From Phycisphaerales bacterium (GTDB lineage: Bacteria; Planctomycetota; Phycisphaerae; Phycisphaerales; UBA1924), in contig JADLCM010000024.1 of NCBI GenBank assembly GCA_020847175.1, forward strand, positions 1-64,000: a DNA stretch of 64,000 bases, written 5' to 3'. Position numbers and translations under genes: made by a program. The notes below the pieces were generated by a model. It worked only from the letters and a program-made list of their open reading frames with translations, made no database searches and was not told the DNA's origin. Shown here piece after piece: positions 41,113 to 57,555 of this stretch (position 1 is its first letter; the number at the start of each line of letters is the position of its first letter).

Positions 41113-42246
41113 GTGCTCGGTGTTCCCCTCCAGATCGGCCCGGTGCGCCTCGGCACGAACCTCCTGCTCGCGCCCATTGCGAGGTACTGCGACCTCGCCT
41201 TTCGCATCACATGCCGTGAGGCGAGCCGCATCTCCCCTGGCCTGGCGGGGGCCTCCACGGGCGTCGGTCTCGCTTGCACCGATCTTCTGAGCCCCGCAGG
41301 GCTGCTCCGCGGTTCGCAGCACTCGATCGACCTCGCCCGCACGCACGATCTCGATCGCCCCGTCGGCATGCAGATTTACGGCAGCGACCCCGCGATCATG
41401 GCCGAGGGCGCGAAGTGGGCCGCGGATCACGGCGCCACGGTCGTTGACATCAACATGGGCTGCCCGGTGGACAAGGTCACCAAGACCGACGGCGGCTCCA
41501 GACTCATGTGCGATTTCGGCAAGGCTGTGCATATCGCGGAGGCCTGTCGATCGGCGCTTCCTTCCGGGGTGCCCCTGACCTGCAAGATGCGTCTCGGCTG
41601 GAGTTGCCCGGACGATGCACCCGCGCTCGCATGCCGCCTCACGGATGTCGGCGTCGCCGCGATTACGGTGCACGGACGCACAACCGATCAGCGCTTCAAG
41701 GGCCGCGCCGATCGAGCCAAGATCAAGCGGGTCGTCGACGCGGTTCGCGCCCACACAGGCGGCCGGTCCGGCGGGCCGATTCCGGTGATCGGGAACGGTG
41801 ACGTTACCGATGCCGACTCATGCCTTGGGATGATGGCCGAAACCGGGTGCGCCGGAGTGATGATCGGGCGCGGCGCGCTGTCGCACCCGTGGCTTTTTCG
41901 AGACTGCTGGGCAGCCCAAGTCCGGCGTGCAGCGCAGATGCGCGGCGAGCCGGACCCCGGCATGCCGGCCGCTCCAACTTCCGAAGAGATTATCGAGATC
42001 ATCCGGAAGTACTTCCATCGGATGCTGGAGTTCCGCGACACTCACTACGCGATGCACATGATCCGCTCGCGGATCAGTTGGATGGCCAGGCCGCTCTCGG
42101 CCCCGGGAGAACCCGGGGTCAAGCCGTTCAAGGAGGCCGTTCGCCTCGCACCCGGGCCGGCCGAGGTTGTCCGGGCGTTCGACGAGTTCATAGCCGGGGG
42201 GTTGCGGGGCGGGCTGGCGGAAGAACACGAACCCGCGGAAACATGA
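41113..42246 (+). CDS. dus: tRNA-dihydrouridine synthase
   Basis: A 377-residue protein from GTG 41113. It is an FMN-dependent TIM-barrel: LLLAPIARYCDLAFR, GMQIYGSDP, the active-site DINMGCPVDKVTKTDGGS with the catalytic Cys in GCP, CKMRLGW, TVHGRTTDQRFKG, PVIGNGDVTDAD and GVMIGRGALSHPWLF (phosphate of FMN). The C-terminal helical domain (about 270-377) binds tRNA. Dus enzymes reduce uridines in the tRNA D loop. DusB versus DusA/C cannot be assigned safely. It lies where secE-nusG would be expected, directly upstream of rplK. Confidence 0.93.
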   Translation: MLGVPLQIGPVRLGTNLLLAPIARYCDLAFRITCREASRISPGLAGASTGVGLACTDLLSPAGLLRGSQHSIDLARTHDLDRPVGMQIYGSDPAIMAEGAKWAADHGATVVDINMGCPVDKVTKTDGGSRLMCDFGKAVHIAEACRSALPSGVPLTCKMRLGWSCPDDAPALACRLTDVGVAAITVHGRTTDQRFKGRADRAKIKRVVDAVRAHTGGRSGGPIPVIGNGDVTDADSCLGMMAETGCAGVMIGRGALSHPWLFRDCWAAQVRRAAQMRGEPDPGMPAAPTSEEIIEIIRKYFHRMLEFRDTHYAMHMIRSRISWMARPLSAPGEPGVKPFKEAVRLAPGPAEVVRAFDEFIAGGLRGGLAEEHEPAET

Positions 42247-42252
42247 GGTTTC

Positions 42253-42282
42253 TTGCCCCCCGGCATGGGGCGTGCCTACAGT
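42253..42282 (+). promoter_or_regulatory. Candidate promoter of the rplK operon
   Basis: TTGCCC (42253-42258) and TACAGT (42277-42282) are separated by 18 bp. The leader to rplK is about 120 nt and could hold the L1 autoregulatory site, though no match was proven. Confidence 0.4.
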
Positions 42283-42410
42283 GGGGGCCCGCCAAGAGAG
42301 GTCGCGGCGGGCACAACCCGGAAACCGTTTGACTACCGAGTCGGTCCGGCGCACTGGCCGCGACGGACGCGAGGGAAAGCCCTCACGGCTGGGTAGGAGG
42401 TGGAGGACCC

Positions 42411-42839
42411 ATGGCCAAGAAAGAAGTTACGCACATCTTCAAAATCATGGCCGAAGGCGGCAAGGCGACGCCTGCGCCGCCGCTCGGCCCGGTGCTGGGT
42501 GCCAAGGGTGTCAACCCCGGGCAGTTCATCCAGCAGTTCAACGCGGCTACGGCCAAGCTCAACGGTCGGGTGGTCGCGTGCATTGTGACCGCCTACAGCG
42601 ACCGCACCTTCACCTTCGAGGTGAAGAGCTCCCCCTGCTCGGTGCTCATCAAGGATGCCCTGAAGCTTGAGAAGGGATCGGGCGAGCCCAACAAGAACAA
42701 GGTGGGCAAGCTCACCCGCGAGCAGGTGAAGAAGATCGCGGCGGAGAAGATGACTGACCTCAACTGTGACTCGGTCGACGCGGCCTGCCGCGTGGTCGAG
42801 GGCACCGCCCGTTCGATGGGCGTGACGGTGGAGAACTAA
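42411..42839 (+). CDS. rplK: 50S ribosomal protein L11
   Basis: A 142-residue protein from ATG 42411, with GTAGGAGGTGGAGG just upstream. It has the L11 features TPAPPLGPVLGAKGVNPGQFIQQFN, the N-terminal domain that binds release and elongation factors, and a C-terminal rRNA-binding domain ending GVTVEN. L11 is part of the GTPase-associated centre. It is first in rplK-A-J-L, 3 nt ahead of rplA. Confidence 0.98.
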   Translation: MAKKEVTHIFKIMAEGGKATPAPPLGPVLGAKGVNPGQFIQQFNAATAKLNGRVVACIVTAYSDRTFTFEVKSSPCSVLIKDALKLEKGSGEPNKNKVGKLTREQVKKIAAEKMTDLNCDSVDAACRVVEGTARSMGVTVEN

Positions 42840-42842
42840 GCC

Positions 42843-43541
42843 ATGCCGACACTCTCCCGTCGACGGAAGGAAAACGCCAAGATCGCCCCCGCTGCGGCAT
42901 TGACTGCGGCCGAGGCCGTCGCGGCGGTCAAGAAGTTCAAGGGCACGAAGTTTGACCAGACGGTCAACATCTGCATGCATCTGGGCGTCGATCCCAAGCA
43001 GGCCGATCAGGCGCTGCGCGGGTCGATCGCGTTGCCCAAGGGCATCGGCAAGACCAAGCGCGTCGTGGCGTTCTGCTCGTCTGACCAGGTCGCGGCGTGC
43101 GCCGCCGCGGGCGCGGTCAAGGCGGGGGGCGAAGATCTCGTGGGTGAGATCGAGAAGGGGTGGATGGACTTCGACGTCGCGGTCGCCAGTCCCGACATGA
43201 TGCGCATCATCAGCAAGCTCGGTAAGGTCCTGGGCCCCAAGGGCCTCATGCCTAGCCCCAAGGCTGGCACAGTGACCAAGGACGTTGCCGGGGCGGTCAA
43301 GGAATACTCCGCCGGCAAGGTTGAGTACCGCACCGATACTGGCGGCAACGTGCACGGCGTCGTGGGCAAGATGAGCTTCAGCGAGGGTGACCTCGTTGCG
43401 AACGTCGAGTATTTCATCAGCGCGATCGAGCGGGTCCGCCCTTCGACCGCCAAGGGCGTGTACATCAAGCGCATCACTCTCAGCGGCACCATGACCCCGG
43501 GCGTGCAGATCAAGTACGTCGACGCGGCGGCGCAGGCCTGA
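42843..43541 (+). CDS. rplA: 50S ribosomal protein L1
   Basis: A 232-residue protein from ATG 42843. Domain I and II motifs are FDQTVNICMHLGVDPKQADQALRGSI, LPKGIGKTKRVVAF and KLGKVLGPKGLMPSPKAGTVT, followed by EYRTDTGGNVHGVVGK. It ends GVQIKYVDAAAQA. L1 forms the mobile stalk near the E site and in many bacteria represses its own operon by binding the mRNA leader. It is 42 nt ahead of rplJ. Confidence 0.98.
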   Translation: MPTLSRRRKENAKIAPAAALTAAEAVAAVKKFKGTKFDQTVNICMHLGVDPKQADQALRGSIALPKGIGKTKRVVAFCSSDQVAACAAAGAVKAGGEDLVGEIEKGWMDFDVAVASPDMMRIISKLGKVLGPKGLMPSPKAGTVTKDVAGAVKEYSAGKVEYRTDTGGNVHGVVGKMSFSEGDLVANVEYFISAIERVRPSTAKGVYIKRITLSGTMTPGVQIKYVDAAAQA

Positions 43542-43583
43542 CCCCCGCCAGCGCGGGCCGAGGCCCGCATCGGAGCATCACCC

Positions 43584-44126
43584 ATGTCCAAGACAGTCAA
43601 GGGCTACGTCATCAACGACTACGCCTCACGCGTGCAGGGGCACGAGAACGGCGTGCTTCTGAGCCTCCGCGGGCTCAAGGGCATTCCGACCACCAAACTG
43701 CGCAAGGATCTGCGCAAGAAGAACATCCGCATCGCCGTCGTCCGCAACTCGCTGGCCCGCAAGGCCTTCGCGGGGGGCGGGCTTGAGGGAATGCTCGCCG
43801 ACGCGACCGGGCAGAGCGCGCTCGCCTTCGGGGGCGAGTCGGTCGTCGCTGTGGCCCGCGAACTCATCGATGCTCTCCGCACGAACCCGGAGATCGAACT
43901 CAAGGCGGCGGTGCTCGACGGCGTCATTTTCAAGGGCAAGGCCGGCGTCGAAGCCCTGAGCAGGTACCCCACCCGCGACGAAGCGATTGCCCAGGCCGTG
44001 GGCATTATCCTCGGGCCCGGGCGCACGCTCCTGGCCGCGGCCAAGGGGCCCGGCGCCAAGGTCGCCGGCATCGTGGCGACCATCAAGGACAAGTTGGAGA
44101 AGGGCGAGACCATCGCGGCGAAGTGA
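43584..44126 (+). CDS. rplJ: 50S ribosomal protein L10
   Basis: A 180-residue protein from ATG 43584. It has the L10 fold: LSLRGLKGIPTTKLRKDLRKKNIRIAVVRNSLARKAFA and a C-terminal helix LAAAKGPGAKVAGIVATIKDKLEKGE, which binds the L7/L12 dimers. It forms the stalk base of the 50S subunit. The rplJ-rplL gap is 140 nt, a usual place for leader-based control of the L10-L12 pair. Confidence 0.96.
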   Translation: MSKTVKGYVINDYASRVQGHENGVLLSLRGLKGIPTTKLRKDLRKKNIRIAVVRNSLARKAFAGGGLEGMLADATGQSALAFGGESVVAVARELIDALRTNPEIELKAAVLDGVIFKGKAGVEALSRYPTRDEAIAQAVGIILGPGRTLLAAAKGPGAKVAGIVATIKDKLEKGETIAAK

Positions 44127-44266
44127 TCGCCGCCTGAGACGAACACTGTTCGACCGTGACTGGCCCACGTCCCCACCGGGGAAGGGTTAAAGAGCCGGGA
44201 ATGTCCCGGAACCTCTCGCGGCGACTGGCAACGGCGGGGCGACCCGCCTTGGGAAGGTAGAGCACC

Positions 44267-44674
<408 letters not shown>

Positions 44675-44976
44675 TCGCTTGGTTCCCCTGTCGGGACACG
44701 AACACCACGCGACTTCGGGCCCCGTCCGACGGACGGGGCCCATTTTCTGTGGTTGCCACAGATTTCTTCGCGAGTAGCACCCTAAATGGGGGATTCTTGG
44801 CCGTCGTGAAGTACCTCGGGGGTCTGGACTTGCCCTGAGCGGGGGGGTACACTGCCAGATTCACCGCATGGCGCGGAATGGGGCAGTCTGCGCGATGATC
44901 GAAACGTTCGGACGTATCAACCAATAGGTTCGCGACCGCCGCGGCCGCGGTGGTCTTCTCATTTTGAGCGAGGTCC
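44675..44976. other. 302-bp rplL-rpoB spacer
   Basis: It holds the hairpin at 44717-44746 and, near 44846-44856, GGTACACTGCC, the element also seen at 14347 and 61000. The rest shows no gene. A second promoter for rpoBC between terminator and rpoB is possible. Confidence 0.6.
44717..44747 (+). terminator. Terminator/attenuator between rplL and rpoB
   Basis: An 11-bp perfect stem, GGGCCCCGTCC/GGACGGGGCCC (44717-44727, 44731-44741), with a GAC loop is followed by ATTTTCT. It is positioned like the E. coli rplL-rpoB attenuator, so some transcripts would stop before rpoBC. Confidence 0.85.
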
Positions 44977-48909
<3,933 letters not shown>

Positions 48910-48918
48910 GAGCAAGCA

Positions 48919-49302
48919 TTGTCGACCTGGACCCAACTAGCCGAAGAGAGTCTCCATGCGGCTAAGACTTGCCATGAGCGTGGGTGCTATCGGTCCGCGG
49001 TCAGCCGGGCTTACTACACCGCCTATGCGATGATCGCAGCGTGGTTGGAACGAGCAGGCGCTTCATTTGGGAGAGAGAATCCATCTCACGCCCAGGTCGA
49101 GTCCATGTTGCAGGCATCACTCGCCCGAAGGCGGCGAAACTCCGACGCGACTCGGGATATGGTCCGACGGCTCCGAAACCTCCGCCGATTTCGGTTGGTT
49201 TCAGACTACAGCCCCGCCGGGTACATCGACAAGGAGATCGCCCGGGCGTGCCTGCGCGACGCCTCGATTCTGACGCTGGCTCTGTCGGAAGGGAGAGTGT
49301 GA
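48919..49302 (+). CDS. HEPN-domain protein (UPF0332-like)
   Basis: A 127-residue protein from TTG 48919, with AGGAG 6-7 nt upstream. It is all-helical. Residues about 1-125 match HEPN: ESLHAAKTCHERGCYRSAVSRAYYTAYAMIAAWL, the helix with Tyr/Ala spacing, and LVSDYSPAGYIDKEIARACLRDA near the end. HEPN proteins include RNases and toxin partners, usually encoded beside a MNT nucleotidyltransferase. No R-x4-6-H RNase motif is clear, and the next gene is not a MNT protein. The codon choice is looser (more T/A-ending codons) than in the flanking rpo genes, which fits late insertion. It is co-directional and in the rpoBC transcript. Confidence 0.72.
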   Translation: MSTWTQLAEESLHAAKTCHERGCYRSAVSRAYYTAYAMIAAWLERAGASFGRENPSHAQVESMLQASLARRRRNSDATRDMVRRLRNLRRFRLVSDYSPAGYIDKEIARACLRDASILTLALSEGRV

Positions 49303-49304
49303 CG

Positions 49305-49589
49305 ATGGTGGCCATGCGGGATCCCGATGAGGTCGAGCGAAGGGTGCAGGAGGTCCTTCGAGCCCAAGAGGGTGCTGAAGGGTTTTCGATTCGTGTGCTG
49401 AGTGCGACACCGCGACCCAGTTCAGCACACCCTGAGTGGTGGTATGTCCGTGTTACGTATCAGCAGGATCCGTACAACGCGTACAAGTATTTTCAGACGA
49501 TGTCGCGGGTGGAAGAGGTTCTCGAAGGTCAAGAGATCAAGGTGCTTCTGGTGCCTGAGATCGTGGCCCCGCCCCCGGACCTCACCTGA
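49305..49589 (+). CDS. Unknown 94-residue protein, partner of the HEPN gene
   Basis: About 94 residues from ATG 49305. GTG 49299 overlaps the HEPN stop as GTGA and is an alternative start. A first helix (DEVERRVQEVLRAQEG) is followed by strands SIRVLSATPR and WWYVRVTYQQD, a Tyr-rich helix NAYKYFQTMSRVEEVLEGQ and a final strand EIKVLLVPEIVAPPP. The layout is a compact alpha/beta fold. No family is recognised. Its overlap or near-contact with the HEPN gene and shared direction suggest a two-gene cassette, possibly toxin-antitoxin-like, though that is inference only. Confidence 0.6.
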   Translation: MVAMRDPDEVERRVQEVLRAQEGAEGFSIRVLSATPRPSSAHPEWWYVRVTYQQDPYNAYKYFQTMSRVEEVLEGQEIKVLLVPEIVAPPPDLT

Positions 49590-49636
49590 GGCTGTCAGAT
49601 CAACGCAGTGAACGTTTGGCTTGAGGAAACTCACCC

Positions 49637-54166
<4,530 letters not shown>

Positions 54167-54550
54167 GCAGCCCGGCATGATTCGGCTGGTGTTCCGGGAT
54201 TGGCGGTGTCCTCCAGGGTTACGGCTCTCGGACGGCATCGCGTGATGCGAGATGATGCACGCTGGCGGGTCATCGTATTGATTCGTGATTGCCGCATTTC
54301 GGCTCCAAACCCATGGCGAGGGAACGCGACACGGATCGTTCGGAGAAGTTCGCCGAAGACTGTGTACTCGCGTCACAACTGGAGTAGGCCCGGCGTCGCG
54401 CGAGTCTGCGGCCGAGGGCAATCGCGGCCGGGAACTCTTCGGTTCCACCTGAGGTGAAAGCGCGGACCACAGCCCGAAGTCAGTCCGCCCACCCCACGTC
54501 GCACGCTTGGGTTGCGCACTTCCGCAGCGTTGGGAGGTCGTCCCCCGCGA
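54167..54550. other. 384-bp region between convergent rpoC and the MinD-like gene
   Basis: No gene or clear terminator stem was found. It is less GC-biased near 54280-54380 than neighbouring coding DNA. A CCCGG...CCGGG weak repeat follows rpoC, but without a T tract. Confidence 0.4.
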
Positions 54551-55900
54551 TCAGCCGCCAGTCGGGCGATTCAGCGGCGCCAGCACCCAGCCCTGCGGGG
54601 TCCGCACCCCCAGGTGCAGGTGGAACGGTGCATGAACGAGATGCGCGGCGCTCGGGGCATCCAGGGTGACGAGGTGCTCCGCAGTGTGCCGGCACGAGCC
54701 CGCAGACAGTCCGGGACATGCCAGGGCGAGCAGCGCGCCGTGCCGGGCAGCCCAGGCGCGGCATGCGGCCAGCGCCTCGGCGCCGCCGAGCGCATCCAAC
54801 GCAAACATGTGGAGCCCGCCTTGCGCGTCCGCGGCGAGTTCCACCTGGGGAACATCCGGGCAGCGAGCAGGCAGCGGCACGAGCCCCGGCATGAGCGAGG
54901 CGAGCGATTCGGGCTGTGCAGGCGCCGCCTCCGTGGCCGGCGCCGGACGAGGGGCAGGTCGGGAGGCGGGGCAGGACGGCGAAGGCACCGCGGAGTCGCC
55001 CCATCCCTCGTCATCATCGAGCACGTCGTCCGTCGGGTTTGCCAAGCGCAGCACGCTCGGGCGTGCGGGGTCGATGACCGGGCGAGCAGGGGCGCGTTCG
55101 CGTGCCCCGGCATCCCGGGCGGCGGCGCCTTCGCATTGAGCGATGCTCAACAGGTCTTCGATGCGTGCGCCCGCGGGCATCGGGCCCCGGTAGAGCACCC
55201 GGCCCTGCGCGCCGTCGATGCGGGCGGAGCTTCCGGCGAAGCCGAGGGGGCGCTGGAGGAAGGTTTGGCAGGCGCGTTCAAGCTTGGCCATCGCGTCCCG
55301 CGCCGCCTCGGGTTCGCAGCCCATCCATGCGATGCGGACATCGGGGCCGTCTTCTGGCTCGCCCGGGCCCAGGCTCTTGATCGCGCGGTACGCCGCGACG
55401 ACCGCAGCATCGTCCACACCGCTGAGCAGCGTCAGGGTTGTGGCGCCCTCCCACCGGGCGAGACGAGGCTCATCGGGCTCATCGACACGCAGCAGCACGC
55501 ACCCGGCCTCGGCGAACGCCTGGCGAAGAGCGCCCGCAGCGTCGGCGAGAGGTTCATCAGGCTCCATCCCGGGGGACAGCACTTCGACCTGCAATGTGCC
55601 TGCGGCGAGACGCACAAGGGCGACCGGGTGAGGGGCGCACTGGGCGAGCATCCAGGCGTACTGGCGGGCCCAGAGCGGCGCCCGCACGGGCAAGTGACCG
55701 AGCACCAGGAGCTCGACCGCGAGACGAGAGGCAGGTTCCGGGGTGTGCCCCGACGCTGGGGCGGCCGCGCGTGCCGGGCTCTCGCCGGGACCGAGGAACA
55801 AGTCAGCGAGTGCATCGAAGTCTTCGGGGCGGGGTTCGTTGAGGCGCTCCGCACCCGACGCGCCGGGCTGGTTCCATCCGTGTGCGGCATGGCGGGACAT
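54551..55900 (-). CDS. Degenerate MinD/FlhG-like protein next to parA
   Basis: A 449-residue protein from ATG 55900, with AGGAGG 6 nt upstream. The central block (about 130-240), GATTLTLLSGVDDAAVVAAYRAIKSL, then DVRIAWMGCEPEAARDAMAKLERACQTFLQRPLGF, has the order of the C-terminal half of MinD/FlhG ATPases: the 'taltdAYaliK' helix, then a strand, then an EA helix. The N-terminal P-loop (KGG..K.T) is absent. The rest is Pro/Ala-rich linker and a C-terminal alpha/beta part (HMFALDALGGAEALAACRAW). It is 31 nt downstream of the parA gene and probably works with it. Function unknown. Confidence 0.55.
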   Translation of the reverse strand: MSRHAAHGWNQPGASGAERLNEPRPEDFDALADLFLGPGESPARAAAPASGHTPEPASRLAVELLVLGHLPVRAPLWARQYAWMLAQCAPHPVALVRLAAGTLQVEVLSPGMEPDEPLADAAGALRQAFAEAGCVLLRVDEPDEPRLARWEGATTLTLLSGVDDAAVVAAYRAIKSLGPGEPEDGPDVRIAWMGCEPEAARDAMAKLERACQTFLQRPLGFAGSSARIDGAQGRVLYRGPMPAGARIEDLLSIAQCEGAAARDAGARERAPARPVIDPARPSVLRLANPTDDVLDDDEGWGDSAVPSPSCPASRPAPRPAPATEAAPAQPESLASLMPGLVPLPARCPDVPQVELAADAQGGLHMFALDALGGAEALAACRAWAARHGALLALACPGLSAGSCRHTAEHLVTLDAPSAAHLVHAPFHLHLGVRTPQGWVLAPLNRPTGG

Positions 55901-55931
55901 CGGCGCCTCCTTCGCGTCCGGTCGGTCCAGT

Positions 55932-57413
55932 CTAGCGGACTTCCAGCAGGCTGTTCCGCTCGCCGAAGGGATTAGGTTCGCCCGCGGGGTTGTACGGGTC
56001 GGGGCGCCAGATGCCATCGACGACCAGCCGATAGGTGTACCGCCCCGGAGAGATCGGGATGACAAGTTCGTAGACCCCGACATCCTCGTTGCGGCGCATG
56101 ACGTGCGAGGTGTCGGACCAGCCGTTGAACTCACCCGCGACGGCGACGCGCGAGCCGATGGCGAGCGGCTGCACGAAGAGCACGCCGGACGTGACCTGCC
56201 TCGCGCCAAAGAGCCGGCGAATCGCCTCGAAACTCACGGGGCGTCCGATGCGATCTTCCACGGGGGCGGGGCGGTCGGCGACCAGCGGGGCCTTGAGCGA
56301 CTGGACCCGCTCGTGCAGGCGCTGGGCGCGGGCGGCGAGGTCCGCCGCGCGGTCCACGGGCACCGGGGCCGCGGCGATGTCCTCCAGGGCCAGGGCCGGA
56401 TCATCGATCGGGAGCGGCTTAATTTCGACGCCGGCGGACAGCCGGCCGGTCAGCGGTTCGGTCGTGGTCGCCGGGCCGGCGCCGGATGATTGACGCGGCG
56501 CGTCCACCGCGTGGGAAGGTGCGTGGGTTGCGTCTGGCGGTGCGGGGGCATCGCCGGTGCGGGCCGCGGGTGACGGCTCGGGTGCATTGTCCGCGACGAG
56601 GTCAGAGGGCAGCGCGGCAGGCGGGTGCGCGACGCCGATGCCAAGGGCTTCGCCGAACCACTCGCCCAGCGCGGAGTAATCGCTTGCGCCCGGGGATGTG
56701 GGGGAGTACTCCACGACAGGCTGGCCGAAACTCGCCGCCTCGCGAAGGGCGGAGTCTCGCCTGATGCAGATCGGGGTGACGCGCTCGGTGTAGCGGCGCC
56801 GGAGTTCGTCGAGCAGGTCCTTCGCAAGGGGGCTGTCCGCCTCGTGGATGGTGGGGAGGAGCCAATAGGGCATGCGCTTGTTCAGCCGCCGGCACATCGT
56901 GCGGACTGCCGAAACCTGCTTGGTGGCGCCCTGCAGCGAGAAGAAACTGGTTTCTACCGGGATGAGCACCGCATCGGCCGCGCTCAGGGCGTTGAACGTC
57001 AACAGGCCGATGGAAGGGCTGCAGTCGATCAGGCACACGTCGTAGTCGCCCCGCAGCCGGTCGAGCAGCTTTCGCAGCTTCTGTTCGCGGTCGGGCGCTT
57101 CGGCGAGCCCGCCCCGGAGCGCCTCGAGCCCGGCGAGCTTGGTGCGGCTGGGGATGAGGTCGAGATTCCGGCTGGCGCGCCAGAGCAGCCGCGAGGTATC
57201 GAGTTTGCGACGCTCCTCCAGGAGCATGGCGTCGCCCACGTCCAGATCGATGCGCTGCTCCGGAATCGCCAGCCCCGCGGCGCAGTGCGACTGCGGGTCC
57301 ATGTCCACGAGCAGGGTGCGCCACCCGCGGCGAGCAAACACGCCGGAAAGGCTGATCGCCGTGGTGGTCTTCCCGCATCCGCCCTTTTGATTGACAACCG
57401 CAATCGTGCGCAC
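55932..57413 (-). CDS. ParA-family ATPase fused to a glycogen-binding-like (AMPK/CBM48-type) domain
   Basis: A 493-residue protein from GTG 57413. Residues 1-265 are a ParA/Soj ATPase: NQKGGCGKTTTAISLS (deviant Walker A with K10 and K15), VDMDPQSHCAAGLA, LIDCSPSIGLLTFNAL and PVETSFFSLQGA. A Pro/Ala linker (about 265-345) and a helical stretch (AARAQRLHERVQSL) follow. Residues about 410-493 form an E-set/CBM: VAVAGEFNGWS...YELVIPISPGRYTYRLVVDG.W.PDP, the starch/glycogen-binding layout of AMPK beta and CBM48. A ParA that carries a glucan-binding domain is unusual. It may position a cargo or storage granule. It is followed by the MinD-like gene. Confidence 0.86.
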   Translation of the reverse strand: MRTIAVVNQKGGCGKTTTAISLSGVFARRGWRTLLVDMDPQSHCAAGLAIPEQRIDLDVGDAMLLEERRKLDTSRLLWRASRNLDLIPSRTKLAGLEALRGGLAEAPDREQKLRKLLDRLRGDYDVCLIDCSPSIGLLTFNALSAADAVLIPVETSFFSLQGATKQVSAVRTMCRRLNKRMPYWLLPTIHEADSPLAKDLLDELRRRYTERVTPICIRRDSALREAASFGQPVVEYSPTSPGASDYSALGEWFGEALGIGVAHPPAALPSDLVADNAPEPSPAARTGDAPAPPDATHAPSHAVDAPRQSSGAGPATTTEPLTGRLSAGVEIKPLPIDDPALALEDIAAAPVPVDRAADLAARAQRLHERVQSLKAPLVADRPAPVEDRIGRPVSFEAIRRLFGARQVTSGVLFVQPLAIGSRVAVAGEFNGWSDTSHVMRRNEDVGVYELVIPISPGRYTYRLVVDGIWRPDPYNPAGEPNPFGERNSLLEVR

Positions 57414-57555
57414 GCCGCTAGCCCCTTCACGCCGGCGCGGGCGTCACGCAATCCACCCGGATCGCCCGGTCCGGCATTCCGGTTATCGGGCGGGTTCAGA
57501 CCACATCGCCAGATTTCGACGCAGCCTTTGCGCAGCGCTCGCCAACCATGAATAT

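Noticed and set aside
38379-41369. A 996-residue antisense frame over hydrolase and GH3 genes
   Set aside because: Same GC-shadow effect. It covers two clear genes on the other strand and matches no family.
48919-49589. A typical HEPN-MNT toxin-antitoxin pair
   Set aside because: The partner lacks the MNT GSxARGxxxxxSDxD motif, so only the HEPN part is asserted.
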